Positions 55,107 through 64,000 of a DNA stretch of 64,000 bases are shown here, piece by piece. Each line of letters begins with the position of its first letter. Within the stretch, counting starts at the first letter, position 1. Made by a program: the position numbers and the translations under genes. The notes beneath the pieces were generated by a model. That model was not told the DNA's origin. It did not search any database and was given only the letters and a program-made list of their open reading frames with translations. This DNA is from Phallusia mammillata (lineage: Eukaryota > Chordata > Ascidiacea > Phlebobranchia > Ascidiidae), in assembly GCA_003260075.1 (NCBI GenBank), contig QLIY01000258.1, positions 98,233 to 162,232 of the forward strand, read 5' to 3'.

Positions 55107-55417
55107 CAGGGGTGGGCAACCTGCGGCCCGTGGGCCAAATGCCTCCCTTGATTAAAGGTTGTGCGGCCCAAAGATGCTGGATTTTAATGTACTGGCAAAC
55201 GAGTCCAACTATTATATTTTTTAAGCGAATTGATGCACCCGATGCTATTTTTCTGCGACCTGGCAATTCGTGGCTAGAATCAAATGCGATTTTTACTTGT
55301 AGTTAAGCATATTTGGTAAGCAACAAAGAAAAATCACCGTATGTTATACATGTGCGGCCCGCGATCTACTTTTGGCAATTGTATTTGACCCACAGTAACA
55401 AAGGTTGCCCACCCCTG
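55107..55417. mobile_element. hAT-type element, 311 bp
   Basis: CAGGGGTGGGCAACCTGCGG ... AAAGGTTGCCCACCCCTG, perfect target duplication ATTTACAG (55099-55106, 55418-55425). Confidence 0.9.
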
Positions 55418-56213
55418 ATTTACAGCTATCGTACAAAAACAATAATCATAGATAAGGGTAACTCTTTGATATTCTTAACAACCTCTTTAAACGTCTCATA
55501 CCAATCAGCGTAAAATAGACAATGTTTGTTAAATATGCGTTAGAAAAAAAGACCATAAAACTAAAGACTTGTGTAGTTTCAAGTTCTCAGGCTTATTGTT
55601 TGACAAACTTATTTCGTGGGTTTTAAGTCGTTTTGGTTTCGGTGGTAATGTTGGTATTTCAGGGATTGTGTCAAATCATCCGTAACTTTTGGGTTTTGCA
55701 CGCTTGCTCAGTTTTAAAGTAATTATAGAATAGTTGTCTTGAGACGAAATATGCACAAACAACCTTTGGACCCTGATGTTAAAAACATTGCCGAGTGGTT
55801 AGTCAGCGGGCCGGTCTTGTTGGTTGGAGCTTGGGAAGTTTTATTTTGATAGACATTGTCCACATTTGTGCCCTAGTTGTCACATTTGCTTTGATATTTC
55901 ACTTTGACAAAAAGCAGGCAAACCCACTGGTTAATGTTTTTGAAAACTTGCTTGAGTACTTTAATATTTAAGGGGTGTGTATTGCTTTGTAGTATGCAGC
56001 CTCATTTTTTGTAGATGTTTATGTCGATATTTCAGACAAATCGGTTCTTACAGTTATCCCTTAGCTTCGGGCCTGATTTGGGCTTTCAAAAATGTCCAGG
56101 TTTAGCCTGTGCTGACAACAACACGTAGTGTAAAATATAACTAGCTGGATGTTTTAATTTAACTTTTCTAGAATAGAAAGTTTCTGGAACAACACGTCTA
56201 GTTACAATGTCAA

Positions 56214-56219
56214 GTTTAT
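56214..56219 (-). terminator. Poly(A) signal AATAAA of the small secreted peptide gene
   Basis: AATAAA on the minus strand (CCAATAAACTTGAC), about 270 bp after the stop codon at 56488. Confidence 0.45.
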
Positions 56220-56487
56220 TGGCATGATGACAAAAACACAATGAAGTAAAATGGTCATTTCAGTCAATATAGCATCATTTTACTGGTTACAAAACCGTTG
56301 GTCGATACATAAAAAAGAATTTTAACTTATCATGAATTATCTGAACTTTTTATTAAACGGGCCAAGAAAAGTGAGAAGCTTTAATTTAGGCCGACAAAAA
56401 ATGAAAGAACTAAAGAAAGCCCCAATACGAGAAAAGGTCGACAAATAAATAATCGTCCTTCAAAAGCAGAGAATCATCGTGGTAGAA

Positions 56488-58744
56488 TTATTTGGTGCAA
56501 GTTAATACGTTCTTAATTTTGTTCCACGTGCAGCTGAAAAATAAAAAAAATAAGTTTCCTTTTGTCGACTTAACCTTTTTTAAAGCATATAGAAAAAGAT
56601 TCAAAATATAGAAACTTGCATTGGTTAAACAGAGTAAATGCTTGCGACTTCTTACAAGCTACATAATGAGTTGTATTTAACGAACAGAAAAATACTAAAA
56701 TGTACAAATGCTTAGTGTTGACTTGTGGTATCCAAAAGCTTATTGTCCCATTGCCCAAATGCGTAGTTTTGTATCGGTGGTTTTGGTAAAAAAGATTGTC
56801 AATTATTAAAGATGCTTTAAAGTTCGGAACGACGCATCTTTAATCCTGCTGGCGATTTTGTTTTGGTTTAAATTCTGAGGGAAATAACTTACGGGGGGGG
56901 GGTTTAAAGCATATAGAAAAAGATTCAAAATATAGAAACTTGCATTGGTTAAACAGAGTAAATGTTTGCGACTTCTTACAAGCTACATAATGAGTTGCAT
57001 TTAACGAACAGAAAAATACTAAAATGTACAAATGCTTAGTGTTGACTTGTGGTATCCAAAAGCTTATTGTCCCATTGCCCAAATGCGTAGTTTTGTATCG
57101 GTGGTTTTGGTAAAAAAGATTGTCAATTATTAAAGATGCTTTAAAGTTCGGAACGACGCATCTTTAATCCTGCTGGCGATTTTGTTTTGGTTTAAATTCT
57201 GAGGGAAATAACTTACTTGACAATTTCACCCCATTTGTCGACTCTTGGGTCATCAAGGATTGTGATCTTTAACTCGTTCGGCTGTAAAAGTTAAGACAAA
57301 ATATACATTTTTCTTGATATATATTATAATATAATTTTTAAGCCACATATAGGACAGGTTTACAAAGGGCCAAGGTTGGAAAGCTGTCCAAGCTATTATA
57401 TTAGATGGAAACTATTGTGTTTTCATATATTCCCTAAAGTGGTATTCCAATCCCTTTAGGCTTTTCTTAATTTAGTTTTTTTTTACAAATAATGCACTTA
57501 ATGTGTTTTTTTCTCAAAAAATCGTTTATTGATTAAAGGGGTCGTTTATTGATTAAAGGGGTTTTACACCTGCTAGTTTTTTGTTTGCTACCGGCGTTGC
57601 CACCTTATTTGCAGTCAGTCAGTTTTGGCTTTTATCACAGCCGTTCTCCATAGTTTTTTCGCCATTGTCTGGTTTTCGCAGCTGTTAGTTGTTTTAGTAT
57701 TTTAACGTTTTAACTTTTTATGTTTTTTTATCGTTTCTTTTCTTTTCTTAGACAGAAACTGACGATGCCTTAATAGGCGAAATTAATATTTCTGTTGAAA
57801 ATAAAACTTTACACTGACGCTGATCGTCTGCCACTCTTTTTGAGTATATTTTGTATATTTGACAAGTAAAGACAGATCTGTCGGTCACCACCCTGTTACA
57901 GAGGCTGATTCTTGTAGTCTGTTATGACATCACACGTACTTGATTAAAGGGGGGTAGTATTTTAAAACCAGTTTAATAATGTTGCACACACACAAAGAAT
58001 TGTTTTAATTACATCACGAACTACAATTCTTTAAAAAAATACTGCACGTTTCATAGTTAATCCAAAAACGCGCAAGTTTTAATATTTGACTTATGTTTCA
58101 AAACCTACATCACAAATTTAATTTATTTATTTGGCCTAATTGCCTAAATTTGTCGTGCAAAACAGTGTGTATACTTGGTCATGATTTAATACGCAACTTT
58201 CTACTTACTAAAAACCTGCACTTACCGAAGTGTTTCTATTAATATTTCTTTGCCTGAGAATACCTGAAATAGAAAAAAGTCTTGTTATCATTTTGGTATT
58301 ACGTTTTTATCATCAAAACGTCAATACTAAGTTTAGTGTACATAAATTTGCAGTATAATTTACAGAACTAAAGATGCATTTCTGTTAAAAATACCAAAGC
58401 GCGTCGTTAGTTTTGTATATATTATTGTAACTCCCTAACTGAGGTATACCTATAACCAGGTGGGATTCAAATTTGGTTCTATCACAAAAGTTATATTTTT
58501 GAGCCGGTTCTGTTATAAAAAGTCTATTGACAATAACCAGTAATGCTAACCGGTTCGCTGATCTCATAAAAATTTGTGAGACGGTTCTATGGAACCGGTG
58601 CGAACCGGCTGAATCCCACCACTGCCTATAACAAAGTTTTGCTTTAAAACCTTTTTACTTACGACATCTTCCGGTACTAGATGCTTTCGTAAGCTGGCTT
58701 GCAGCGAGCAGAAATACAACCATCATCAAAATAATTTTCGACAT
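56488..58744 (-). CDS. Small secreted cysteine-containing peptide, unknown family
   Basis: Four minus-strand exons, 58744-58663, 58263-58226, 57281-57217 and 56533-56488, all with canonical borders (GTAAGT donors, TTTCAG or TTACAG acceptors) and compatible phases 1, 0 and 2. They encode 76 residues. MSKIILMMVVFLLAASQLTK is a clear signal peptide. The mature part is basic at its N-terminus (TGRCRILRQRNINRN) and has three Cys in all: TGRC, EIVNCTW and VLTCTK. NCT and NTS are possible N-glycosylation sites. A short basic start, a likely strand (ELKITIL) and a late Cys vaguely recall chemokines or antimicrobial peptides, but the Cys spacing does not match either well, so I assign no function. A TATAAA lies about 100 bp upstream of the ATG and AATAAA lies at 56219-56214. 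Intron 1 carries a hAT element and intron 3 a G-run duplication. Confidence 0.75.
56578..57214. repeat. G-run duplication, 315 bp, in the secreted peptide gene
   Basis: 56578-56892 repeats as 56903-57214 around ten G, nearly identical. The duplicated block ends exactly at the ACTTAC donor of exon 3, so the spliced product is unaffected. Confidence 0.85.
57521..57562 (+). repeat. Short tandem repeat
   Basis: TCGTTTATTGATTAAAGGGG appears twice in direct succession. Confidence 0.7.
58457..58624. mobile_element. hAT-like element with GAACCGGCTGAATCCCACCACTG end
   Basis: 168 bp, from CAGGTGGGATTCAAA to GAATCCCACCACTG, with perfect 8-bp target duplication CCTATAAC (58449-58456, 58625-58632). Sits in intron 1 of the small secreted peptide gene. 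Confidence 0.85.
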
Positions 58745-58840
58745 TTTATCTTGCACTGTCCGTTCTTTTGTAGTTGCAATTGTTTGCTGCTTGTAGCTCT
58801 ATATCAGCTCCGAATGAAGTACTCGAAGCCCCGATGCTCA

Positions 58841-58847
58841 TTTATAC
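58841..58847 (-). promoter_or_regulatory. TATA box of the small secreted peptide gene
   Basis: Minus strand reads GTGTATAAATGAG, about 100 bp upstream of the ATG at 58744. The spacing leaves room for a start site near 58815 and a short 5' leader. Confidence 0.5.
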
Positions 58848-59319
58848 ACAAATAATTTTTTCCCACCTTTATTTCCTACTAAATATGACTCATCCCAAAT
58901 TAATAATTTGTTCCAACGCAGTTTAAGCTTTTATTTTTTTGTAGCTGTTTCATTAACATCTCTGCCTACCCGGACATACACCTCTGCTTGTTTGACGCCC
59001 CAACCTATCAACACGAACCCCCAACCTTTCACTAACCGCGAAACTTTTTCATTTGCCAAACCTGACGCACGAATCCGCATTACCGAGGGAATCACCATGT
59101 AGATTGTGACGCAACAGTCGTATACATGTGGCGCGACATCGGAGTTGTTACACGCAACGTAAAGGTTTTTGTTGCGCTTCAAATAACGTCAAAAAAACAC
59201 AGAAAATGATTTTTGTCGCACTGAGCTCATTGTTTTCGTTTTGAGGCTTTCCATGTGTTTTTAACACAGATTGGGTCGTGCATCGCAATTAATTTAGAAA
59301 ATGGATTAATTGTTTAATG

Positions 59320-59652
59320 CAGGGGTGAGCAACCTTTGTGGTGCACTGTGGGGCCAAATACAATTACCAAGATTAGATCGCGGGTCGTATATAACGCTTT
59401 GTTGCGTATCAAGTATGCTTAGCTACAAGTAAAATTTGCATTTGGTTCCAACCGAATATTGTCAGCTCGCAGAAAAGTAGCACAGGCGCATTAATCTGCT
59501 TAAAAGTGTATAATAATTCAACTCGTTTGCAAGTACATTTGAGGTCCAAGCGTCTCTGCGGGCAGCACAACCTTACTAACCCTACTAACCGCACAACCTA
59601 ACCCACTCAATGGGCCGTATTTGGCACGCGGGCCGCAGGTGGTACACCCCTC
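59320..59652. mobile_element. hAT-type element, same family as 36884
   Basis: CAGGGGTGAGCAACC ... GGTGGTACACCCCT; TTTAATG and TCTAATG flank it. A short CCTTACTAACCCTACTAACC repeat lies inside. Confidence 0.7.
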
Positions 59653-59966
59653 TAATGATTTATGTGCAGATCCAATTTTGATGCGAGGCTATCCGTTAGT
59701 TAATATGAATTTTAATCATTTGTCTGCACTGGGTTAATGCTTAAGTTACTGCTCAAAAAAACACGAAAGAAATATTTCTTCGTTCCTCTTTTAAGACAGA
59801 ACTTAATTATTTTCTTGCGCTAAAGGTATATTGCTCAATTGTGTTTCTTCGCTGTGGTTATAATGCGCTTTAAGGTTTTATCGTTTTGCCGTGGTAAATC
59901 ATCAACCAAGCTTTTTAACTTCGTATCTAAAAGACAGGGGGGGGGGGTTTTCTTCGCTGTGGTTAT

Positions 59967-60023
59967 AATTAGTGATGTACCGAATCGGCTAAATTTCGAT
60001 TCGGCCGAAACCGGGGGGGGGGG
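59967..60023. mobile_element. CCGAATATTCGG-family element, polymorphic left end
   Basis: TAGTGATGTACCGAATCGG begins within a copy of GCTGTGGTTATAAT. The other copy near 59855 reads straight through GGTTATAATGCGCTTTAAGG without it. The rest of the element is replaced by 11 G. Confidence 0.65.
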
Positions 60024-61499
60024 CGCTTTAAGGTTTTATCGTTTTGTCGTGGTAAATCATCAACCAAGCTTTTTAACTTCGTATCTAAAAGACAGTTTCT
60101 TGCGATTGTTAAAAGTCGTAATGAAAACGTAGTGTTTCCAAAAATATCCGAAACCTATTCATCATAATGGATTGCACTTTTTTCAAGCCAGAGATTTACA
60201 AAACTTTCACTGAACCTAATCGGAAGAGTTCAGTTGTTTTGGAAAAGCCGGAACACATGTCTGCAACAGTGCAAATAATATTCTGCGGGTCGCACGAAAA
60301 ATCACTAAACATGCTTTGTTAGTTTTCCGCCTAATTTAGGCAAGTTTAGGCAACAACTCTAAATAACATGTAATACGTAATGGCATTGGACAAGATTAGC
60401 GCAAGAAACAAAATATATTCAAACTACGGTAAACTTTTTTAGACGTAAATTAACACGAAAACCTTTTTTCAACATTTGGGGCTGAAGTATTGTGATAGGT
60501 CGACTTTATTTGGTTTGCCTTTAAGCAATTCAAAATAATAAAAGACAAATCAGAGTTATAACTCTATAAGCCCGAACCTAACTTGAAAAGTACAACCCCG
60601 AATCTACTTCAAAATAAACAATGCCTCAATCAGGTCCAAAAATTGGTAAAAACTCGACAATAATCATGACAAGTGTTCTGTTAAGACAGGCCCGAATAGA
60701 TAAAGTTTTGTTGAAACTCAAACCCGACTCGACTTACAACTTTTAGGCAAAGGATTTGTATATTTATAACTTAATAAATCTCTGTGAGTTATAACACAAA
60801 CTTTAAAAATGTTTATCCATTGAATTTGTCAAATTACTTGTGGCTTTTTCACACAGGTTTCAATCCAATTGTCAAAACGAACTCAAAGGTTTCTTGAATT
60901 AGGAACCGACTACAGGTGCACAACTGCACATGTGTCATACCATAATTAGGTGTCAAAAGAGACGGAAGGGATATTAGACATTGGAAAAGTTAAACAAACC
61001 ACATTAATGCGGATAAACGGATTAGATTGTAAAAATATTTTGGCACCATTTTTATGCTTTAATAGCGTGTTTAGAAATCGTTGTTTGCTTAAATGGGTTG
61101 GTTCGATTCACTTCACCGCTGAGTCAACTATCGTAATGGGTTTGGGATTTTCACAATAACTGTTTCTTTGTATCGCAGTGTGTAATATATCGTTATTTTA
61201 TTTTCTTACTCCCATGAACATATTGTCGGGGACAAAGGCGTATATGTGTTGAAATTTCGCCTTGATAAGTCTGACGTTCGGGCCAAATACGGGCAGAAAT
61301 TCAGGCATTTCATTTCGGGTTGGGTTCTGACTAATTTTGGACCCACGTTCAAATCACTAATGGGGCTTTTTAAAACAAGACCACATTGCAAGATCAGGTA
61401 AAACAGAAATCATAGTCTGTTTTGAAGTAGGATCAAATCAAGGTTTCGTATAATCTCTATAGATCTCTATATTTCTGTCCTGAAACATAATTAACGTCC

Positions 61500-61547
61500 T
61501 GTGGACCACCCAAAATGTCATCATAGACCACCAGTTGAGAACCACTG
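61500..61547. mobile_element. hAT right end (same type as 15452)
   Basis: GACCACCAGTTGAGAACCACTG-like terminus (final 14 bases GTTGAGAACCACTG). No left end found. Confidence 0.45.
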
Positions 61548-62239
61548 CAATACATTGATCATTATCAAGGTGATAAATTTTCATTTTCAACGATCCGCCA
61601 TTCAACGCTAGCTTGTTTGTCGGGAATCAAACCAAATCGGACCCCAAACATTACACTCCACGGCCCAGCACAGACGCGACCAACATGAATCAACAAGCAA
61701 CTGAATTAAATTATACACACACCTTCGTGTCTCAAATTGCACCAGCCAAGAATTAACCTTCAAACCCACGTGGGGCCTTTTGCCACTTTATCAAAACATA
61801 TGACAGGTTACCACCAGTAACACCTACCCTTAAAATCGAGAATGGGTGACCTTTAAAAGGGGGTTTCCCTGTCTAGTGGAACTTTTGGGACTGAAGGGAT
61901 TGCCCTTGGGTTGCAGTACCAAAATAAATTTTAGACTTTTTTTAGCAATTGTTGCCCCCACATATGATAATGTTTTTAAAAAAGTGTCCGGTTGAACAAA
62001 AGTTTTAGTAAACGCTTGAAATCCTTTACATCCAAGTGTTTTTGCGTGTAAAATGTTTGCAGTTGTGGTTAGAGATTCATTTCCTTCTGTTGTTTGTCTT
62101 GAATTATTCGAAAGTTGATGTTTTCATTTCACCGTTTGTGAATAACCTTTCAACAAATATCGACGGTAACTTCTAATAACTCATACAGCAGCTACTGATA
62201 TTGCATTTGTTTTCTTTTCAAACCAGAAAAAAACGAAAA

Positions 62240-62395
62240 CCTTGTACCAAAGTTCATATTGAATAGGTCTTACAGAAGTATGCTTTTGCCGTGGGTTCGA
62301 ATCCCACCGCCTACTAGGTATTTGTAGCGTGGGGTATGACACGGTATGACAGCATTGGTAGCGTTTTGTGACAAATCGCATCGTCTAAATCTGTA
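62240..62395 (+). repeat. tRNA-derived SINE-like repeat
   Basis: CCGTGGGTTCGAATCCCACC B box and a tail shared with the 63690 copy. A third B-box fragment (GTGGGTTCCAATCCCACCG) lies near 43718 in DHRS12 copy B intron 4. Confidence 0.55.
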
Positions 62396-62939
62396 GTTCA
62401 CAATTTTTTTTGCATTCATTAACTTTGAATGAGGTTCAAAATTGATAGCGTAACTCAGACACAAAAAAATGTTGCATGACGCTTTGCTATGTTTTGGGGT
62501 TTTACCAAAGTTTGACTTTCTGGTCAATGTGTCATTGTTGGGTTCAGGAATTCTATGACCTTTGAACCATGGTGATTATGTTTTGGTTGGTGTGTCTCCG
62601 TTTTCGGTGTTTGCGTGCGAATTGCGTGGGATAATGAAAAGGTTTAATTTTTGTACAATAAAAAAGTGTTATTCATTTTAACGTTACGAACCCCTAAATT
62701 CAATCTCTGGGAAATCTTAAAAGGTGTGTAAAATCATCATTTCCAACGAAAACCGGATGTTTTTTTAGGCTGATTCATCCAAATGTCTGAAAACACAAAA
62801 TGAAGACCAAACTTCCAAAGCGTGAACATGTTTATTAAAATATATGTATTGTCGACCGTGACGTAGACAAAACTCTTTTGCTAAATATTTTGTTAAACTG
62901 CACTAAACAGTTTTTGTGGTACTAAAATGAGTATTGCCA

Positions 62940-63180
62940 ACCTAGTAGCCATATGCATCAGACTTTTTGTACGTCTTTAAGGGTTCCGTGCCACTAAAAA
63001 GGTTGAAGAGCACTGGTCTATTGTGTGCAAACAATGCAAACAAAACATGCAGGTCCCACAAGCATCACAATATAGATTATGACATCATAAACACTTAAGA
63101 CTGATCTTCATACTGTGCAGCTAAATCTGTGCACGAAGCTAGAAATTAATCTGGGCTTTTTGGACGCTATTAGATGGTAT
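62940..63180. repeat. Dispersed repeat, inverted relative to 35100-35275, with hAT right end
   Basis: Long similarity in reverse complement to 35100-35275 (e.g. ATAGATTATGACATCATAAA here against TTTATGATGTCATAATCTAT there). A hAT-like end AAAAAGGTTGAAGAGCACTG lies at 63015. Confidence 0.65.
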
Positions 63181-63204
63181 GTATATATATATATATATAT
63201 ATAT
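63180..63204. repeat. TA dinucleotide microsatellite
   Basis: About twelve TA units after GTATG. Confidence 0.9.
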
Positions 63205-63689
63205 TAAACAAACCAAATTGATTGCTTAAATCGGACATGTTGCATTACGCTGTACTGTTTTTTATGTTTAACCAAAATTGGAGTTTTTATGCGTGTTGAA
63301 ACTTGGACTTTCTGGTCAATATGTCTTTGTTGGGTTCAGGAATTCTATGACCTTTGAACCGTGGTGATTGGTTTTTGGTGGGTGTGTTGCGTGGGATAAT
63401 AAAAAAGTGTAATTTTTGTACAATATCGACAAGTGTTATTCATTTTAACGTTACGATCCCCCAAATTCAATCTCTGGAAAATCTTAACTGACGCAAAAAT
63501 ATTCGTCAAACAACGTATAAAGTCATCATTTCCACCTAAAATGGATTCGTTTTTTCGCCATGTAAGTTTTTTTTTACCTGATTCATTCAATTGGGTTTAT
63601 GTCGCCTGAAACAAAAATCAAAGTCTCAACTTCCTAAACTTTCTTCTTCAAACCTGTGACGTCACAGTTCACTTGTTTTGTGACGTAAT

Positions 63690-63888
63690 AGGTCTCTGCT
63701 AAGCTGAAACGAAGCCGTGTGCAATTGGAAAAGCGCCATCCTCTGGACGGGTTTTGTCCTAGGTTCGAATCCCACCGCTGACGAGACATATTGAGCGTCT
63801 GTCCTGCTGCGAAGGAATGCTCGTCAAATCGATCAGGCTGGGTATTATACCATTAATAATGTTGTGTGATAAGCCACATTGTCTAAGA
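63690..63888 (+). repeat. tRNA-derived SINE-like repeat
   Basis: Contains a B box (GGTTCGAATCCCACCG) after a GCGCCATCCTCTGG segment and a 3' portion GTGATAAGCCACATTGTCTAA. The copy at about 62240-62395 has the same B box and GTGACAAATCGCATCGTCTAA. Confidence 0.55.
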
Positions 63889-64000
63889 CAGCGGTTCCCA
63901 ACCTGTGCTGCCGTCGTTTGGTAAAACCTAGTAACTGTAATTTTCAAGTTTTCGAGAAAAAGCACAAAACGCGTTTGATGTTGGTTAGCATCCAAAAATA
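63889..64000. mobile_element. hAT left end running off the window
   Basis: CAGCGGTTCCCAACCTGTG preceded by GTCTAAGA; the right end is beyond the window. Confidence 0.45.

Larger units (their letters stand above)
45776..56213. other. Repeat-rich, 10.4 kb; only weak exon candidates
   Basis: hAT elements, four long G runs or displaced fragments and N53560 dominate. Candidate exons at 46327, 48433, 51054 and 52360 are listed separately with low confidence; nothing else looks coding. Confidence 0.45.
58848..64000. other. No gene seen; repeats
   Basis: hAT fragments, SINE-like copies, a CCGAAT-family fragment, and a repeated flank (62500-62720 against 63300-63540, sharing GGTTCAGGAATTCTATGACC). 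That pair is about 0.8 kb apart, with no homopolymer between. Confidence 0.5.

Overview
This is eukaryotic nuclear DNA, AT-rich, with GT-AG introns, a KDEL endoplasmic-reticulum protein, a dispanin, Ly6/uPAR-type cysteines and vertebrate-like DHRS12 genes. These features, the compact introns, the density of small hAT-type elements and the several-percent differences between apparently allelic copies fit a highly heterozygous invertebrate chordate such as a Ciona-like ascidian. The taxon is an inference.

Layout: (1) 1-1204, minus strand, the C-terminal half of a CD225/dispanin membrane protein running off the left edge. (2) 3046-3967, minus strand, a long exon of an unrecognised protein with HPQNLL-type repeats, interrupted by an 83-base G run. 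(3) 4-10.4 kb, no gene seen; local duplications and repeats. (4) 10419-13868, plus strand, a small secretory protein ending in KDEL, with two candidate signal-peptide first exons. (5) 14571-22002, plus strand, a six-exon DHRS12-type short-chain dehydrogenase; its last intron holds an antisense gene (20717-18702) for a GPI-anchored protein with three Ly6/uPAR-like domains. (6) 22-40 kb, mostly hAT-family elements, plus isolated exon candidates at 24025 and 32650-33830. (7) 40253-45172, plus strand, a second DHRS12 paralogue with the same intron positions. (8) 45.2-56.4 kb, repeats and weak exon candidates. (9) 58744-56488, minus strand, a complete four-exon gene for a 76-residue secreted peptide I cannot assign. 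(10) 58.8-64 kb, repeats only.

The most striking non-gene signal is a set of about 37 G homopolymers, every one on the plus strand. About 30 are 9-13 long and 7 are 32-83 long. Most short ones sit exactly between two imperfect copies of the same 60-400 bp sequence, and four single N bases sit at the same kind of junction. One such junction splits a conserved DHRS12 exon, and the two exon copies differ only at synonymous sites. Three junctions compare a transposon-filled copy with an empty copy. I read these as joins between two haplotypes padded with G, not as biological tandem repeats. I see no operon-like or defence-like system; the best candidates for new biology are the small secreted peptide, the nested Ly6/uPAR-like gene and the alternative signal-peptide exons.
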